In this document: piece after piece, positions 16,692-24,553 of the stretch
Position numbering within the stretch: position 1 is the stretch's first letter
Layout of the letters: every line of letters begins with the position of its first letter
Assembly (NCBI GenBank): GCA_910574935.1
Contig: CAJTCU010000001.1
Span: 62,001-126,000, forward strand
From: Oscillospiraceae bacterium
GTDB taxonomy: Bacteria > Bacillota > Clostridia > Oscillospirales > Acutalibacteraceae
Length of the DNA stretch: 64,000 bases
Reading direction: 5' to 3'
Notes under the pieces: model-generated
Told to the model about the DNA's origin: nothing
Seen by the model: the letters and a program-made list of their open reading frames with translations, nothing else
The model's database searches: none
Program-made: the position numbers and the translations under genes

Positions 16692-16796
16692 TATAGTTCA
16701 CACAGTTTAAAAGAGGTATATCTCTTTTAAACCAGGCGGCAGTGCCGCCCAGCTTGAAAATTGGTATCCCGCCGGCTTTCAAGTGTGTTTACTATA
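16692..16796. repeat. 105-bp palindromic element before yqeG
   Basis: The ends TATAGTTCACAC and (inverted) TATAGTAAACACAC match imperfectly. Inside are a perfect 11-bp stem GTTTAAAAGAG/CTCTTTTAAAC (16707-16734), a GGCGGCA/TGCCGCC hairpin and a CTTGAAA/TTTCAAG pair. It looks like a small structured insertion or a cis-acting leader; only one copy was found. Confidence 0.5.
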
Positions 16797-16820
16797 AGCT
16801 TCGCTACAAACCTGAAAAAA

Positions 16821-16843
16821 GCGGGCCAAGCGCCCGCTTTTTT
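16821..16843 (+). terminator. Hairpin with T tail ahead of yqeG
   Basis: GCGGGC/GCCCGC around CAAGC, followed by TTTTTT, 28 bases before the yqeG start. It can end rpsU read-through or act as a leader attenuator. Confidence 0.65.
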
Positions 16844-16870
16844 GTTCCCGAATGGAGAATCAGTAAATTT

Positions 16871-17377
16871 ATGGGTATTTTTTCACCAACCGCGGTCCGG
16901 CGGCGGGTGACGGACCTAAGCCCCCAGTTTCTCTCTTCGCTGGGGGTGGGGGCCGTGCTGCTGGACGTGGACAACACCATAGCCACCTACACCTCTCACA
17001 CCCCCATTCCTGGGGCCATTGAATGGGCCCGCCGGCTGGTGGAAGAGGGCTTTCGGGTGGTGATTGTGTCTAACAACTACAAAAAACGGGTGGGCCCTTT
17101 CGCGGCCCGGTTTGGGCTGGATTTTATTAGCTTTGCCTTAAAGCCCCTGCCCTTTGGCTACCTAAAGGCCCGGAAAAAACTGAAAATGAAGTGCCGCGAC
17201 TGCGTGATTATCGGCGACCAAATTTTTACCGACGTGGTGGGGGCCAACCTGTGCGGCATGCGCAGCGTGCTTTTGACCCCCATTGAGCCCGAGGAGGGCC
17301 TAAGCTTTAAGATTCGCCGGTATTTTGAGCGGGGCCTGCGGGCAAAATATGAAAAGCGAAAGGATGTATTGCAATGA
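16871..17377 (+). CDS. yqeG: YqeG-family HAD phosphatase
   Basis: 168 residues of the HAD IIIA family. Motif I is DVDNTIATY, motif II VIVSNN, and motif III/IV KPLPFGYLKAR with CVIIGDQIFTDVVGANLCG. Substrate unknown, with phosphatidylglycerophosphate or nucleotides discussed for the family. ATG 16871 is the first start with a Shine-Dalgarno (GGAGA). It overlaps the downstream peptidase by ATGA (17374-17377), showing translational coupling. Confidence 0.88.
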   Translation: MGIFSPTAVRRRVTDLSPQFLSSLGVGAVLLDVDNTIATYTSHTPIPGAIEWARRLVEEGFRVVIVSNNYKKRVGPFAARFGLDFISFALKPLPFGYLKARKKLKMKCRDCVIIGDQIFTDVVGANLCGMRSVLLTPIEPEEGLSFKIRRYFERGLRAKYEKRKDVLQ

Positions 17378-18453
17378 AAAATCCTGTGGAGCGTATTTCT
17401 GAAAAGCTTATCGCCGGCGACAGCCAAAAGGCAATTATGGTCTATTCTGAGCGGAACCGCCGGTATTTTACCGAGTTTCCCTCTGACGCGGGCGCACTGC
17501 TCATCACGGCGGAGGAGGCCTATCTGCTTCAGGACTTCCGGTATGAGGAGGCCGCCCGCTACACCGCCAAAAACTGCACGGTGGTGGGATTTAAGGACTT
17601 TAAAGAGAAAATCTGCGAACTGTTGGAAAAACACGGCGTAAAGCAGGTATACATGGAGATCAACAAGCTCTCGGTGGCAGATTCCCGGACCTTTGAGAAG
17701 CTGTTCCAGGAGCACGGCATGGAAGCCGTGCTGGACGACACCCTGGACAAGGCCATTAAGGACCAGCGGATGATTAAATCTCCCGAAGAGGTGAAGAAGA
17801 TTGAGGACGCCCAGGCCATTACCGACGCGGCGTTCCAGCATATTCTGCCCTTTATCAAGGAGGGGGTTACCGAGCGGGACCTGGCCCTGGAGATCGAGTT
17901 CTTCATGCGGAAAAACGGGGCCGAAAACGTGGCCTTTGACCTGATTGTGGCGGCGGGCAAAAGCGGCTCTCAGTGCCACGCGGTGCCCAGCGGCAACACT
18001 GTGAAGCCCGGGGACTTTATCACTATGGACACCGGCGCCATGCTGGACGGCTACCACAGCGACATGACCCGCACCGTGGCCTTTGGCAAGGTGAGCGACG
18101 AGCAGCGCAAGGTGTACGAGACCGTGCTGCAGGCCCAGCTGGCGGTGATCGACGCGGTAAAGCCCGGGGCCCTGTGCTGCGACATGGACAAGATAGCCCG
18201 GGATATCATCGAAAAGGACTACCCCGGCACCTTTGGCCACGGCCTGGGCCATGGAGTAGGCTTTGAGATTCACGAATGGCCGGCCTTCTCCTCCAAAGAT
18301 AAGACCCCCTGCGCCGAGGGCATGGTGATTACCGACGAGCCGGGCATCTACCTGCCCGCCCAGTACGGGGTGCGGATAGAGGACATGCTGCTGGTGACCG
18401 CCGACGGCTGCCGCAGCCTGACCAAGAGCCCCAAGGAGCTTATCGAGCTGTAG
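17374..18453 (+). CDS. M24B aminopeptidase (Xaa-Pro type)
   Basis: A 359-residue dinuclear-metal peptidase removing N-terminal residues before proline (YqhT/PapA type). A creatinase-like N-terminal domain (about 1-130) is followed by the pita-bread catalytic domain. The five metal ligands are visible: Asp in ITMDTGA, Asp in YHSDMTR, His in GHGLGHGVG, Glu in DEPGIY and Glu in RIEDM. It starts inside the yqeG stop codon. The yqhT-efp order seen in other Firmicutes is kept here. It may process peptides containing the proline stretches that EF-P helps translate, which is inference from linkage. Confidence 0.93.
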   Translation: MKNPVERISEKLIAGDSQKAIMVYSERNRRYFTEFPSDAGALLITAEEAYLLQDFRYEEAARYTAKNCTVVGFKDFKEKICELLEKHGVKQVYMEINKLSVADSRTFEKLFQEHGMEAVLDDTLDKAIKDQRMIKSPEEVKKIEDAQAITDAAFQHILPFIKEGVTERDLALEIEFFMRKNGAENVAFDLIVAAGKSGSQCHAVPSGNTVKPGDFITMDTGAMLDGYHSDMTRTVAFGKVSDEQRKVYETVLQAQLAVIDAVKPGALCCDMDKIARDIIEKDYPGTFGHGLGHGVGFEIHEWPAFSSKDKTPCAEGMVITDEPGIYLPAQYGVRIEDMLLVTADGCRSLTKSPKELIEL

Positions 18454-18485
18454 CCAAAAAAGAGCGCCGCGCAGCGAGAATAGGG

Positions 18486-18745
18486 GGACGGGGGGAAACA
18501 AGTTTCCCCCAGCAGAGCGCGAGACAGCGTCTCGCGGCCTTATTCCTTGACCTTGCCCTAAAAGGCGGCGCGCAAAACAATCAATAGAGCCACAAACTCC
18601 GCCAATAGCAGCCAGCAAAAAGAGAGGGGCCCGGCTAAGCGCCGCCCAAAGGCAGCAAACTGAAAAAATCAGCGAAGCGAGATTTTTTCAGGAGCGGCCC
18701 CCCAGCACCCCGCTCTCCAAGAGGCAGCGCCCGTATCGGCAGACG
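18486..18745. repeat. Gene-free composite of palindromic repeats
   Basis: The gap before efp holds GGGGGAAAC/GTTTCCCCC (18491-18510), GCGAGAC/GTCTCGC (18519-18535) and TGAAAAAATC/GATTTTTTCA around AGCGAAGCGA (18661-18690), followed by a CCCGTATCGGCA segment. These are the same parts, in a different order, as at 10690-11160. No coding frame here is credible. Confidence 0.55.
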
Positions 18746-18805
18746 AAAAACTCCGCCCCCCTGGCACGGCCCGCAGATAAATTGCCAAAAAAAGGCCGCT
18801 TCCCC

Positions 18806-18834
18806 TTGAATTTGGCCGCAAGATATTATAAAAT
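18806..18834 (+). promoter_or_regulatory. Promoter of efp
   Basis: TTGAAT (18806-18811), a 17-bp spacer and TAAAAT (18829-18834), 30 bases before the efp ATG. Confidence 0.65.
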
Positions 18835-18864
18835 AAGCACAGACTACTATTTGGGAGGTTTTTT

Positions 18865-19422
18865 ATGGTAACCGCAGGCGATTTTAGAAACGGCGTAACC
18901 TTTGAGATGGACGGCGCTGTGTACTCTATCATCGAGTTTCAGCATGTAAAGCCCGGCAAGGGCGCCGCTTTTGTGCGCACCAAGATCCGCAACGTGATCT
19001 CTGGCGCCGTGACAGAGCGCACTTTTAACCCCAACGACAAGTTCCCCACCGCTTTTATTGAGCGTAAGGACATGCAGTATCTGTACAGCGACGGCGACCT
19101 GTACTACTTTATGGACACCGAGAGCTACGAGCAGATTCCCATCAACGGCAATGTTCTCGCAGACAACTTCAAGTTTGTCAAGGAAAACATGGAGTGCAAG
19201 GTGTTGTCCTACAAGGGCAACGTGTTTGGGGTGGAGCCCCCCAACTTTGTGGAGCTGGAGATTACCAAGACCGAGCCCGGCATTAAGGGCGATACGGCCA
19301 CCAACACCCTGAAGCCCGCCACGGTGGAAACCGGCGCGGAAATCCGCGTACCGCTGTTTATCAACGAGGGAGAGCGCATTCGCATTGATACCCGTACTGG
19401 AGAGTATATGGAAAGAGCATAA
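18865..19422 (+). CDS. efp: Translation elongation factor P
   Basis: 185 residues; relieves ribosome stalling at polyproline. Three-domain beta protein of normal length. The tip loop is [10 protein letters not shown] with lysine 32 at the position that is modified in other bacteria; no epmA/epmB or ymfI-type modification gene is in the window. ATG 18865 follows GGGAGG. Own promoter; the stop codon runs straight into a perfect AT palindrome. Confidence 0.97.
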   Translation: MVTAGDFRNGVTFEMDGAVYSIIEFQHVKPGKGAAFVRTKIRNVISGAVTERTFNPNDKFPTAFIERKDMQYLYSDGDLYYFMDTESYEQIPINGNVLADNFKFVKENMECKVLSYKGNVFGVEPPNFVELEITKTEPGIKGDTATNTLKPATVETGAEIRVPLFINEGERIRIDTRTGEYMERA

Positions 19423-19451
19423 TTTAATAAAATCTTTGATTTTATTAAATT
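19421..19451. repeat. Perfect AT palindrome at the efp stop codon
   Basis: A 14-bp perfect stem (19421-19434 with 19438-19451) made almost only of A and T overlaps the last base pairs of efp. There is no T tail, so it is a weak terminator at best. Confidence 0.6.
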
Positions 19452-19513
19452 AGCTCCCAAGTTCCGCTTTCGGTCCCAAGGACCGAATTCCGCTGGCGCG
19501 GAACCGCGAACTT
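19451..19513. repeat. 63-bp direct repeat, copy 1
   Basis: Starts TAGCTCCCAAGTTCCG and differs from copy 2 (19538-19600) at one base. It folds into CGGTCC/GGACCG (19471-19485) and TTCCGC/GCGGAA hairpins. Confidence 0.85.
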
Positions 19514-19537
19514 TTCGAGCCTGGGGCTTTGCCTGTT

Positions 19538-19600
19538 TAGCTCCCAAGTTCCGCTTGCGGTCCCAAGGACCGAATTCCGCTGGCGCGGAACCGCGAACTT
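19538..19600. repeat. 63-bp direct repeat, copy 2
   Basis: Second unit, 24 bp after copy 1, with one mismatch. The pair fills the efp to CD1247-like gene gap and carries no gene. Confidence 0.85.
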
Positions 19601-19673
19601 ATTTCTGGCCCCTCTTTATGAAGTGTTCCAAATTCTTTAAGAAGGGATTATACCAAGAAAGGAATATCATCTT

Positions 19674-20123
19674 ATGAGTGCTATGACCAATTCCCAGCGC
19701 GCGTCCTACATCCGTGGCCTGATGGACGGCTTGGAGCTGGACCCTGCTGACAAGAACACAAAGATCTTTAACGCCATGGTGGAGCTTCTGGAGGACCTAA
19801 GCACCTCTGTGGAAGAGCTGGAGGACCAGTACGACGCCTTTTCCCAGCAGCTGGACGAGGTGGACGAGGACCTGGGAACTTTAGAAGCGGAGTACTATGG
19901 TCTGGATGAGGATGACTGCGGCTGCGGCTGTGGCTGCCACCACCATGACGGGGCGGACCCGGAGTTTGAGGTGACCTGCCCCAGCTGCGGAGACACCATT
20001 GAGCTGACCGACGACCTGCTGGCCGAGGGCTCTATTGTCTGCCCTGGCTGCGGCGAGACCCTGGAGTTTGACCTCGACGAAGAAGAGGACGAGGATGAAG
20101 AGGCCCCCAGCGAGGACAAATAA
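19674..20123 (+). CDS. CD1247-like acidic zinc-ribbon protein
   Basis: 149 residues. The N-terminal 80 residues are helical and acidic (MVELLEDLSTSVEELEDQYD) and match the CD1247 N-terminal domain known from clostridia, whose role is not established. Then comes a metal-binding patch CGCGCGCHHHD and a C-terminal zinc ribbon (CPSCGD, CPGCGE), ending in a Glu/Asp-rich tail. AAAGGA precedes ATG 19674. Cytoplasmic; the ribbon and its proximity to efp suggest a link to transcription or translation, which is only inference. Confidence 0.75.
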   Translation: MSAMTNSQRASYIRGLMDGLELDPADKNTKIFNAMVELLEDLSTSVEELEDQYDAFSQQLDEVDEDLGTLEAEYYGLDEDDCGCGCGCHHHDGADPEFEVTCPSCGDTIELTDDLLAEGSIVCPGCGETLEFDLDEEEDEDEEAPSEDK

Positions 20124-20287
20124 GCATTGCGAAAAAGTAAAGGAGCTGCGCCCACACGGCGCGGCTCCTTTTTATGCTGTTAAGGCCACCCTGGGTCCAT
20201 GGAGAAGCAGGGCAGGCTTGGGGGGTGGCGCCCCCGCGTATACTATACCTCCCGGGATCTTTCCCCAGGCACTTACATCCAAAATTT

Positions 20288-21700
20288 TTACGGCCTGCGC
20301 TCTGGCAGAATGTCCTTCTGGTCCACGCTATGGGCCACCAGACCCTTGCCGTCGGGGGAATTGTCCGGAATCGCCAGGTTCAAAATAATGCCTACAATAA
20401 TTCCCAGGCCAATATTGGAAAAGCTGAAGGTGGCGTTTCCAATCACCGCTCCGCCAATGGCCAATACCAGCATCACGGCGGCAATGCAGAGGTTGCGGTT
20501 TTTGGTAAAGTCCACGTGGTTCTCCACCAGCGTGCGCAGGCCCACCGAAGCGATCATGCCGTACAGCACAATGCAGGCCCCGCCCAGCACACAGCTGGGC
20601 ACTGACTGAATGACCCCAATGCCTTTGCCGAAAAAACTGACCAGAATGGCGATAAGGGCCGCCACCCGCAGGGAAGCGGGGTTATAGTTGCCAGTGGCCG
20701 CCAGCACGGCGGTGTTCTCGCTGTAGGTGGTGTTGGGCGGTCCACCCACAAAGCCCGCAAACACGGTGGCCAGGCCATCGCCCATCAGGGTGCGGTGCAG
20801 GCCGGGCTTTTCGGTAAACCGCTTATTCACCACCGCGCCGTTGGCATACACATCGCCTACATGCTCGACGCAGGTGACAATGGCGATGGGTGCGATCATG
20901 CCCACGGCCGTGATATTAAAGCTGGGCAGCACAAAGTGGGGGGCCTGTATCCAGCCATAGGAGCCAATGACGCTGGTGTCCATCAGGGCGGCGGGGGCCA
21001 GGCCCGTCTTAGTAACAATCAGCGTTAGCACATAGCCGGAAACCAGGGCAATGACAATGGAGGACATCTTTACCATGCCCTTTCCGCAGCTGGAAAGCAC
21101 CACGGCCAGCAGGCACACCACCCCGGCCAGCACCCACGCCCACACATAGGCGGACATATCATATCCTTCGCCAAATATCGCCAGGGCGCCGCCATCGGGG
21201 CCATACTGGGTTTGAATATTATTGATCGCGGAGGAAGCCAGGTTTAGGCCAATGAGCGTGATGCCCACCCCCCGCACCACCGGGGGGAAGAGCTTGTCTA
21301 TCAACCCCTTGCCGAACACCTTGATCACCAGGGCCAGGATAAGGTAAAACACCCCCGAGGCAATGATGCCCCCCATGGCCGCGGCCACCTGTTCGTCCCT
21401 GGTGGCGCCAAAGGCCGTGTTTCCGACGACCCCGCACAGGGCGGAGATAAAGGCAAAGGAGCTGCCCAAAAAGGTGGGCATCCGTCCGCCGGTGCACAGG
21501 TGGAAAATAATGGTCCCGCAGCCGGCGCAGAACAGGGCCACGCCCACGTCCAGCCCTGTGAGCAGGGGCACCAAAATGGTGGCACAGCTCATGGCAAAAG
21601 CGTGCTGAAAGCCCAGTGCCAGGCTCTTCTTTACGCCCAGCTTTTCATATTCCGCCGCACAGGGGAACAGAAAGCCATTGATCTTTTTGAAAAATCCCAA
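20288..21700 (-). CDS. uraA: Uracil permease (NCS2 family)
   Basis: Proton-coupled uracil uptake across the membrane. About 470 residues with roughly 12-14 hydrophobic segments. Family marks: [19 protein letters not shown] at the start, the GSSFAFI and [17 protein letters not shown] segments (the latter carries the substrate-site glutamate). The start is TTG 21700, nine bases after GAGGAGG on the minus strand; the much longer open frame to 22606 crosses the promoter and is not one protein. A perfect promoter at 21840-21868 leaves a leader of about 135 bases with a hairpin and T-rich run, so attenuation is possible. Confidence 0.92.
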   Translation of the reverse strand: MGFFKKINGFLFPCAAEYEKLGVKKSLALGFQHAFAMSCATILVPLLTGLDVGVALFCAGCGTIIFHLCTGGRMPTFLGSSFAFISALCGVVGNTAFGATRDEQVAAAMGGIIASGVFYLILALVIKVFGKGLIDKLFPPVVRGVGITLIGLNLASSAINNIQTQYGPDGGALAIFGEGYDMSAYVWAWVLAGVVCLLAVVLSSCGKGMVKMSSIVIALVSGYVLTLIVTKTGLAPAALMDTSVIGSYGWIQAPHFVLPSFNITAVGMIAPIAIVTCVEHVGDVYANGAVVNKRFTEKPGLHRTLMGDGLATVFAGFVGGPPNTTYSENTAVLAATGNYNPASLRVAALIAILVSFFGKGIGVIQSVPSCVLGGACIVLYGMIASVGLRTLVENHVDFTKNRNLCIAAVMLVLAIGGAVIGNATFSFSNIGLGIIVGIILNLAIPDNSPDGKGLVAHSVDQKDILPERRP

Positions 21701-21730
21701 ACTTACCAGCCTCCTCAAATTTTTTCCCCG

Positions 21731-21761
21731 CAAAAAACATAAAAATAGCGGCCCAAGGCCG
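21731..21761 (-). terminator. Possible leader attenuator of uraA
   Basis: On the minus strand CGGCC/GGCCG with a TTG loop is followed by CTATTTTTATGTTTTTT, inside the uraA leader. An upstream CCGGA/TCCGG pair could compete with it. Weak stem; regulatory role is inferred from position. Confidence 0.35.
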
Positions 21762-21839
21762 GAGAAAAAAGAATTCCGGCGGCCTGGACCGCGCCTGAAG
21801 GCTGGGACGCGGGAGCCCAGCCCCACGCGCGTTCGGCGT

Positions 21840-21868
21840 ATTATACCACTTGGAAAGAAAAATGTCAA
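21840..21868 (-). promoter_or_regulatory. Consensus promoter of uraA
   Basis: On the minus strand TTGACA (21863-21868), 17 bp, TATAAT (21840-21845). Confidence 0.88.
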
Positions 21869-21976
21869 TGGGGAATTTTTTAGGCGTCCCTGTTCACAGA
21901 TTCCCCCTTTCTTTTTTGGGGGGAAGGTTGTATAATAGTGCTGTAGATGACGGAACCTTTGGGGAGGGACAGACCT

Positions 21977-22849
21977 TTGGCAAGACGCAGACAAAAGCAA
22001 TATCTTATTGGCAATACCAGCCGCTCCGGCCTGGGTCTGGGGCGGCGCAGCATGTTTGTTTCCCAAGAAAAGCAGGCCCAGCACCAGGCTGCCCGCCGGC
22101 TGAAAATATGGTCCCGGGTGGTGGCTGCCACCCTGATTTTGGCCCTGGTGGGGCTGGCGGCGTTTTTTATCCGGTTCTATCTGCTGCCCTATTTCCATCA
22201 AGAAATTTTCTCTGGCCAGAGCCAGAACGGCGACCCCAACGCCTCTATGGAGCCCTTGCCGGACTATGACGACATGGGCCTGCCCGCCTATGAAAACTCC
22301 ATCAGCCTGTTTCTCATCAATGAAAACAACCCGGCGGACCCGGAATATGAGCCAAAGCTGGCCCAGATAGAAAACATTATGGTGGATGCGCACATCGTGG
22401 ACGCCCTGCGGCAAATGACCGCCGCGGCGGAAGAAGACGGCTATGTGTTGATTTTTAGCGAGGGATATGTCTCTTATGAAGAACAGGGCAAGCGCTTTCA
22501 GGCCAAGGTAGAGGAGCTGATGGAGGGAGACGAACCCCTTAGTGCCGTGATGGCCAAAACCACTGCCCGGACTATTGTCCCTATGGCCGGGGAAAGCGAC
22601 TTTCAAACCGGCATGTGCCTGCGGCTGGCAGTGGATAAGGAGAGCTTTGAGCAGTCCAAGTCTTACATCTGGCTAAAAGCCAACATGGGCCGGTATGGCT
22701 TTGTGTTCCGCTATCCCCAAGGCAAAGACGACTATACCGGCATCTCCCCCGACCCCACTGTGCTGCGCTATGTGGGCGGCGCCAACGCGGCGTCTATGCA
22801 GCAGCGCTCGATGTGTTTAGAGGAGTATATTGACTATTTGGACCTGTAG
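21977..22849 (+). CDS. Membrane-anchored VanY-like protein without zinc ligands
   Basis: 290 residues from TTG 21977, which has GGGGAGGG eight bases upstream (ATG 21947 has no ribosome site and sits four bases from the likely transcription start). A basic N-terminus and one membrane helix (about 45-68, VVAATLILALVGLAAFFIRF) anchor an extracellular domain matching M15B D,D-carboxypeptidases: LINENNPADPEYEPKL, EGYVSYEEQGKRF, YGFVFRYPQGK, LRYVGG, LEEYIDYL. The zinc ligands are replaced: SEHQTG is SDFQTG (Phe codon 22601), the Asp after it is Arg (22622), and EPWH is DPTV (Val codon 22760). It should be unable to cut D-Ala-D-Ala. A peptidoglycan-binding or regulatory role is inference. Confidence 0.72.
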   Translation: MARRRQKQYLIGNTSRSGLGLGRRSMFVSQEKQAQHQAARRLKIWSRVVAATLILALVGLAAFFIRFYLLPYFHQEIFSGQSQNGDPNASMEPLPDYDDMGLPAYENSISLFLINENNPADPEYEPKLAQIENIMVDAHIVDALRQMTAAAEEDGYVLIFSEGYVSYEEQGKRFQAKVEELMEGDEPLSAVMAKTTARTIVPMAGESDFQTGMCLRLAVDKESFEQSKSYIWLKANMGRYGFVFRYPQGKDDYTGISPDPTVLRYVGGANAASMQQRSMCLEEYIDYLDL

Positions 22850-22938
22850 TGTAAAAACGCGCGCCGTGGCTCCTTCCTTTTCGGGAGGGGCCGCCCTTTG
22901 CGGCGACAGGCCCTCCGGCGGCCGCTCCACAACAGGTC

Positions 22939-22967
22939 TTGACTTTCCCCTGCCGGAATAATATAAT
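22939..22967 (+). promoter_or_regulatory. Promoter of mntP
   Basis: TTGACT (22939-22944), 17 bp and TATAAT (22962-22967). The predicted start point falls at about 22974-22976, exactly where a MITE-2 copy begins. Confidence 0.82.
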
Positions 22968-22975
22968 AAGAAAAC

Positions 22976-23156
22976 TTAAGGCAACACCGCACAAAGATTG
23001 CGCGTGAGATGCGCGGTCAATTTTTTCGTCAGAGTGTACAGATTGAGTGTAGCCAATCCAGCGATTGACAAGCGAAAGCGGTGCGCTATGACGGAAAAAG
23101 TGCAAGCAAATCACGTGCAAAGGCCGTAGGCCGGTCTTTGTGCGGTGTTGCCTTAA
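22976..23156. repeat. MITE-2 copy 2
   Basis: 181 bp with perfect 22-bp inverted ends (22976-22997 and 23135-23156, starting TTAAGGCAACACCGCA). Internal arms ATTTTTTCGTC and GACGGAAAAA also pair, so the whole element can fold as one long hairpin. Homologous to 14203-14400. It forms the 5' leader of mntP. Confidence 0.88.
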
Positions 23157-23183
23157 CTTTACATAGGCAAGGAGTGTTTTTCA

Positions 23184-23750
23184 ATGGGCCTTCTTGAGCT
23201 CTTCATCCTGGCCGTAGGCCTTTCTATGGACGCTTTCGCTGTGGCGGTCTGCAAGGGTCTGGCTCTTAAAAAGACGGGCCCCAGGCACATGGTGCTGGTG
23301 GGCCTTTGGTTTGGCGGTTTTCAGGCCCTGATGCCTGTTCTGGGCTACCTGGTGGGCGTGCAGTTTAAAGAGGCTATTACCGCGATTGACCACTGGATCG
23401 CCTTTGGCCTGCTGGCTGTCATTGGCGGAAACATGGTCCGCGAGGCCCTCTCCGGCCAGGAGGAAAAGGAGGACGCGTCCTTATCCCCTAAAAATATGCT
23501 GCTTTTGGCCCTGGCCACCAGCATTGACGCCCTGGCCGTGGGGGTGGGCTTCGCCTTTTTGGATGTAAACATTGGCGCCGCGGCGGGCTTTATTGGCGCG
23601 GTCACCTTTCTGCTCTCTGGAGCGGGGGTCAAGGTGGGCAGTGTGTTTGGCGCACGATACAAGAGCCGGGCCGAGCTGGCCGGGGGCGTGATTCTTATCC
23701 TTCTGGGCACAAAAATTCTGCTGGAGCACCTGGGGCTGCTGCCCTTTTAG
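23184..23750 (+). CDS. mntP: Manganese efflux pump MntP
   Basis: 188 residues, six membrane helices, normal length. Family motifs: [17 protein letters not shown] in helix 1 and [16 protein letters not shown] in helix 4, each with the conserved Asp that lines the Mn(II) path. ATG 23184 follows AAGGAG. The known yybP-ykoY manganese riboswitch is not visible in the leader; instead a MITE-2 hairpin occupies it. Confidence 0.94.
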   Translation: MGLLELFILAVGLSMDAFAVAVCKGLALKKTGPRHMVLVGLWFGGFQALMPVLGYLVGVQFKEAITAIDHWIAFGLLAVIGGNMVREALSGQEEKEDASLSPKNMLLLALATSIDALAVGVGFAFLDVNIGAAAGFIGAVTFLLSGAGVKVGSVFGARYKSRAELAGGVILILLGTKILLEHLGLLPF

Positions 23751-23762
23751 GAGGAAAAATCT

Positions 23763-24287
23763 ATGGAGCTTTGGGATCTATATACTGCCAACAGGGCCCC
23801 TCTGGGCCGCACCCACCGGCGGGGGGAGCCCCTGCCCCCAGGGGGCTTTCACCTGGTGGTCCATGTGTGGCTGCGGGATAGCGGGGGCCGGTACCTGCTT
23901 AGCCAGCGGGCGGCGGACCGCCCTACTTTTCCGCTGATGTGGGAGACCACCGGCGGCTCGGTGCTGGCCGGAGAGGACAGTTTGGCCGGGGCCCTGCGGG
24001 AGGCCTGGGAAGAGCTGGGCGTACGCCTGGACCCGGAAAAGGGCCGGGTGGTGCTTAGCCAGGTCCGAGACTGGGTGGATGGCCGGCGGTTTGGAGACAT
24101 TCTGGACGTGTGGCAGTTTGAATACAGCGGAGAGGCCCACCTGGAGGAGGCCGACGGCGAGGTGAAGCAAGCCCAGTGGCTAAGCCTGGAGGAAGCACGG
24201 GCGCTGTACCGTTCTGGTCAGATGGTGGGCACCCTGGGCTACTTCTTCACCCCTGGCAAGCAAGAGCTTTTCGCCCCTGGGCCTTGA
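23763..24287 (+). CDS. Nudix hydrolase
   Basis: 174 residues. The Nudix box is complete: GGSVLAGEDSLAGALREA followed by WEELGV, matching G-x5-E-x7-RE-U-x-EE-x-G-U. The N-terminus (LWDLYTANRAPLGRTHRRGE) resembles the isopentenyl-diphosphate isomerase-like/YfcD group that keeps a R-G-E opening. It begins 12 bp after mntP with GGAGG, so the two are co-transcribed. Substrate unknown. Confidence 0.9.
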   Translation: MELWDLYTANRAPLGRTHRRGEPLPPGGFHLVVHVWLRDSGGRYLLSQRAADRPTFPLMWETTGGSVLAGEDSLAGALREAWEELGVRLDPEKGRVVLSQVRDWVDGRRFGDILDVWQFEYSGEAHLEEADGEVKQAQWLSLEEARALYRSGQMVGTLGYFFTPGKQELFAPGP

Positions 24288-24303
24288 GGAAGGGCCTCAC
24301 GCC

Positions 24304-24384
24304 TTGACCCTGGGGACAAGCTGTGGTATAATGTGTTCTAACGAACACAAAGAGAAGTCCTGAAGCGTGAAACGCTTCTCTTTT
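24304..24384 (+). ncRNA. Candidate short transcript: promoter plus terminator without a gene
   Basis: TTGACC (24304-24309), 17 bp and TATAAT (24327-24332) are followed by GTGTTC/GAACAC and then a GAAGCG/CGCTTC hairpin (24362-24378) with TCTTTT. No start codon or frame lies between. The predicted RNA is only about 50 nt, so it could be a small RNA, a leader attenuator for the downstream reductase, or a chance arrangement. Confidence 0.35.
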
Positions 24385-24400
24385 GCGTTGCAAAAGCACC

Positions 24401-24458
24401 GGCCTTCTCCAATCGGATTTATGGCATAATGTGTTTTGACAAACACAGGGAGAAGGCC
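24401..24458. repeat. Inverted repeat enclosing a promoter-like core
   Basis: GGCCTTCTCC (24401-24410) pairs perfectly with 24449-24458. Inside is CATAATGTGTT..AACACA, a near repeat of the TATAATGTGTT..AACACA in the candidate short transcript just upstream. Confidence 0.6.
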
Positions 24459-24553
24459 TTAGCACAGGACTTCCCCAAGCGGATTTTTATGCTATAATAC
24501 TTCGCGGAAGTAAGGTAATTTGCTAAGTAAGCCATTTTGCATAGGAGGAGTTT

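Noticed and set aside
17158-18618. 486-codon antisense frame over the M24 peptidase
   Set aside because: Shadow of a GC-rich gene; no ribosome site, low-complexity His/Leu/Gly composition and no family match, while the sense gene has all catalytic residues.
19451-19600. Possible CRISPR-like array
   Set aside because: Only two 63-bp units with a 24-bp spacer and internal hairpins; no further units and no cas gene.
20288-22606. A 772-codon open frame that would fuse extra residues to uracil permease
   Set aside because: The first 300 codons cross a consensus promoter, the divergent VanY-like gene and its start. TTG 21700 behind GAGGAGG gives a normal permease.
22976-23156. Manganese riboswitch upstream of mntP
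   Set aside because: The segment is a long perfect-ended inverted repeat homologous to 14203-14400, a place with no manganese gene.
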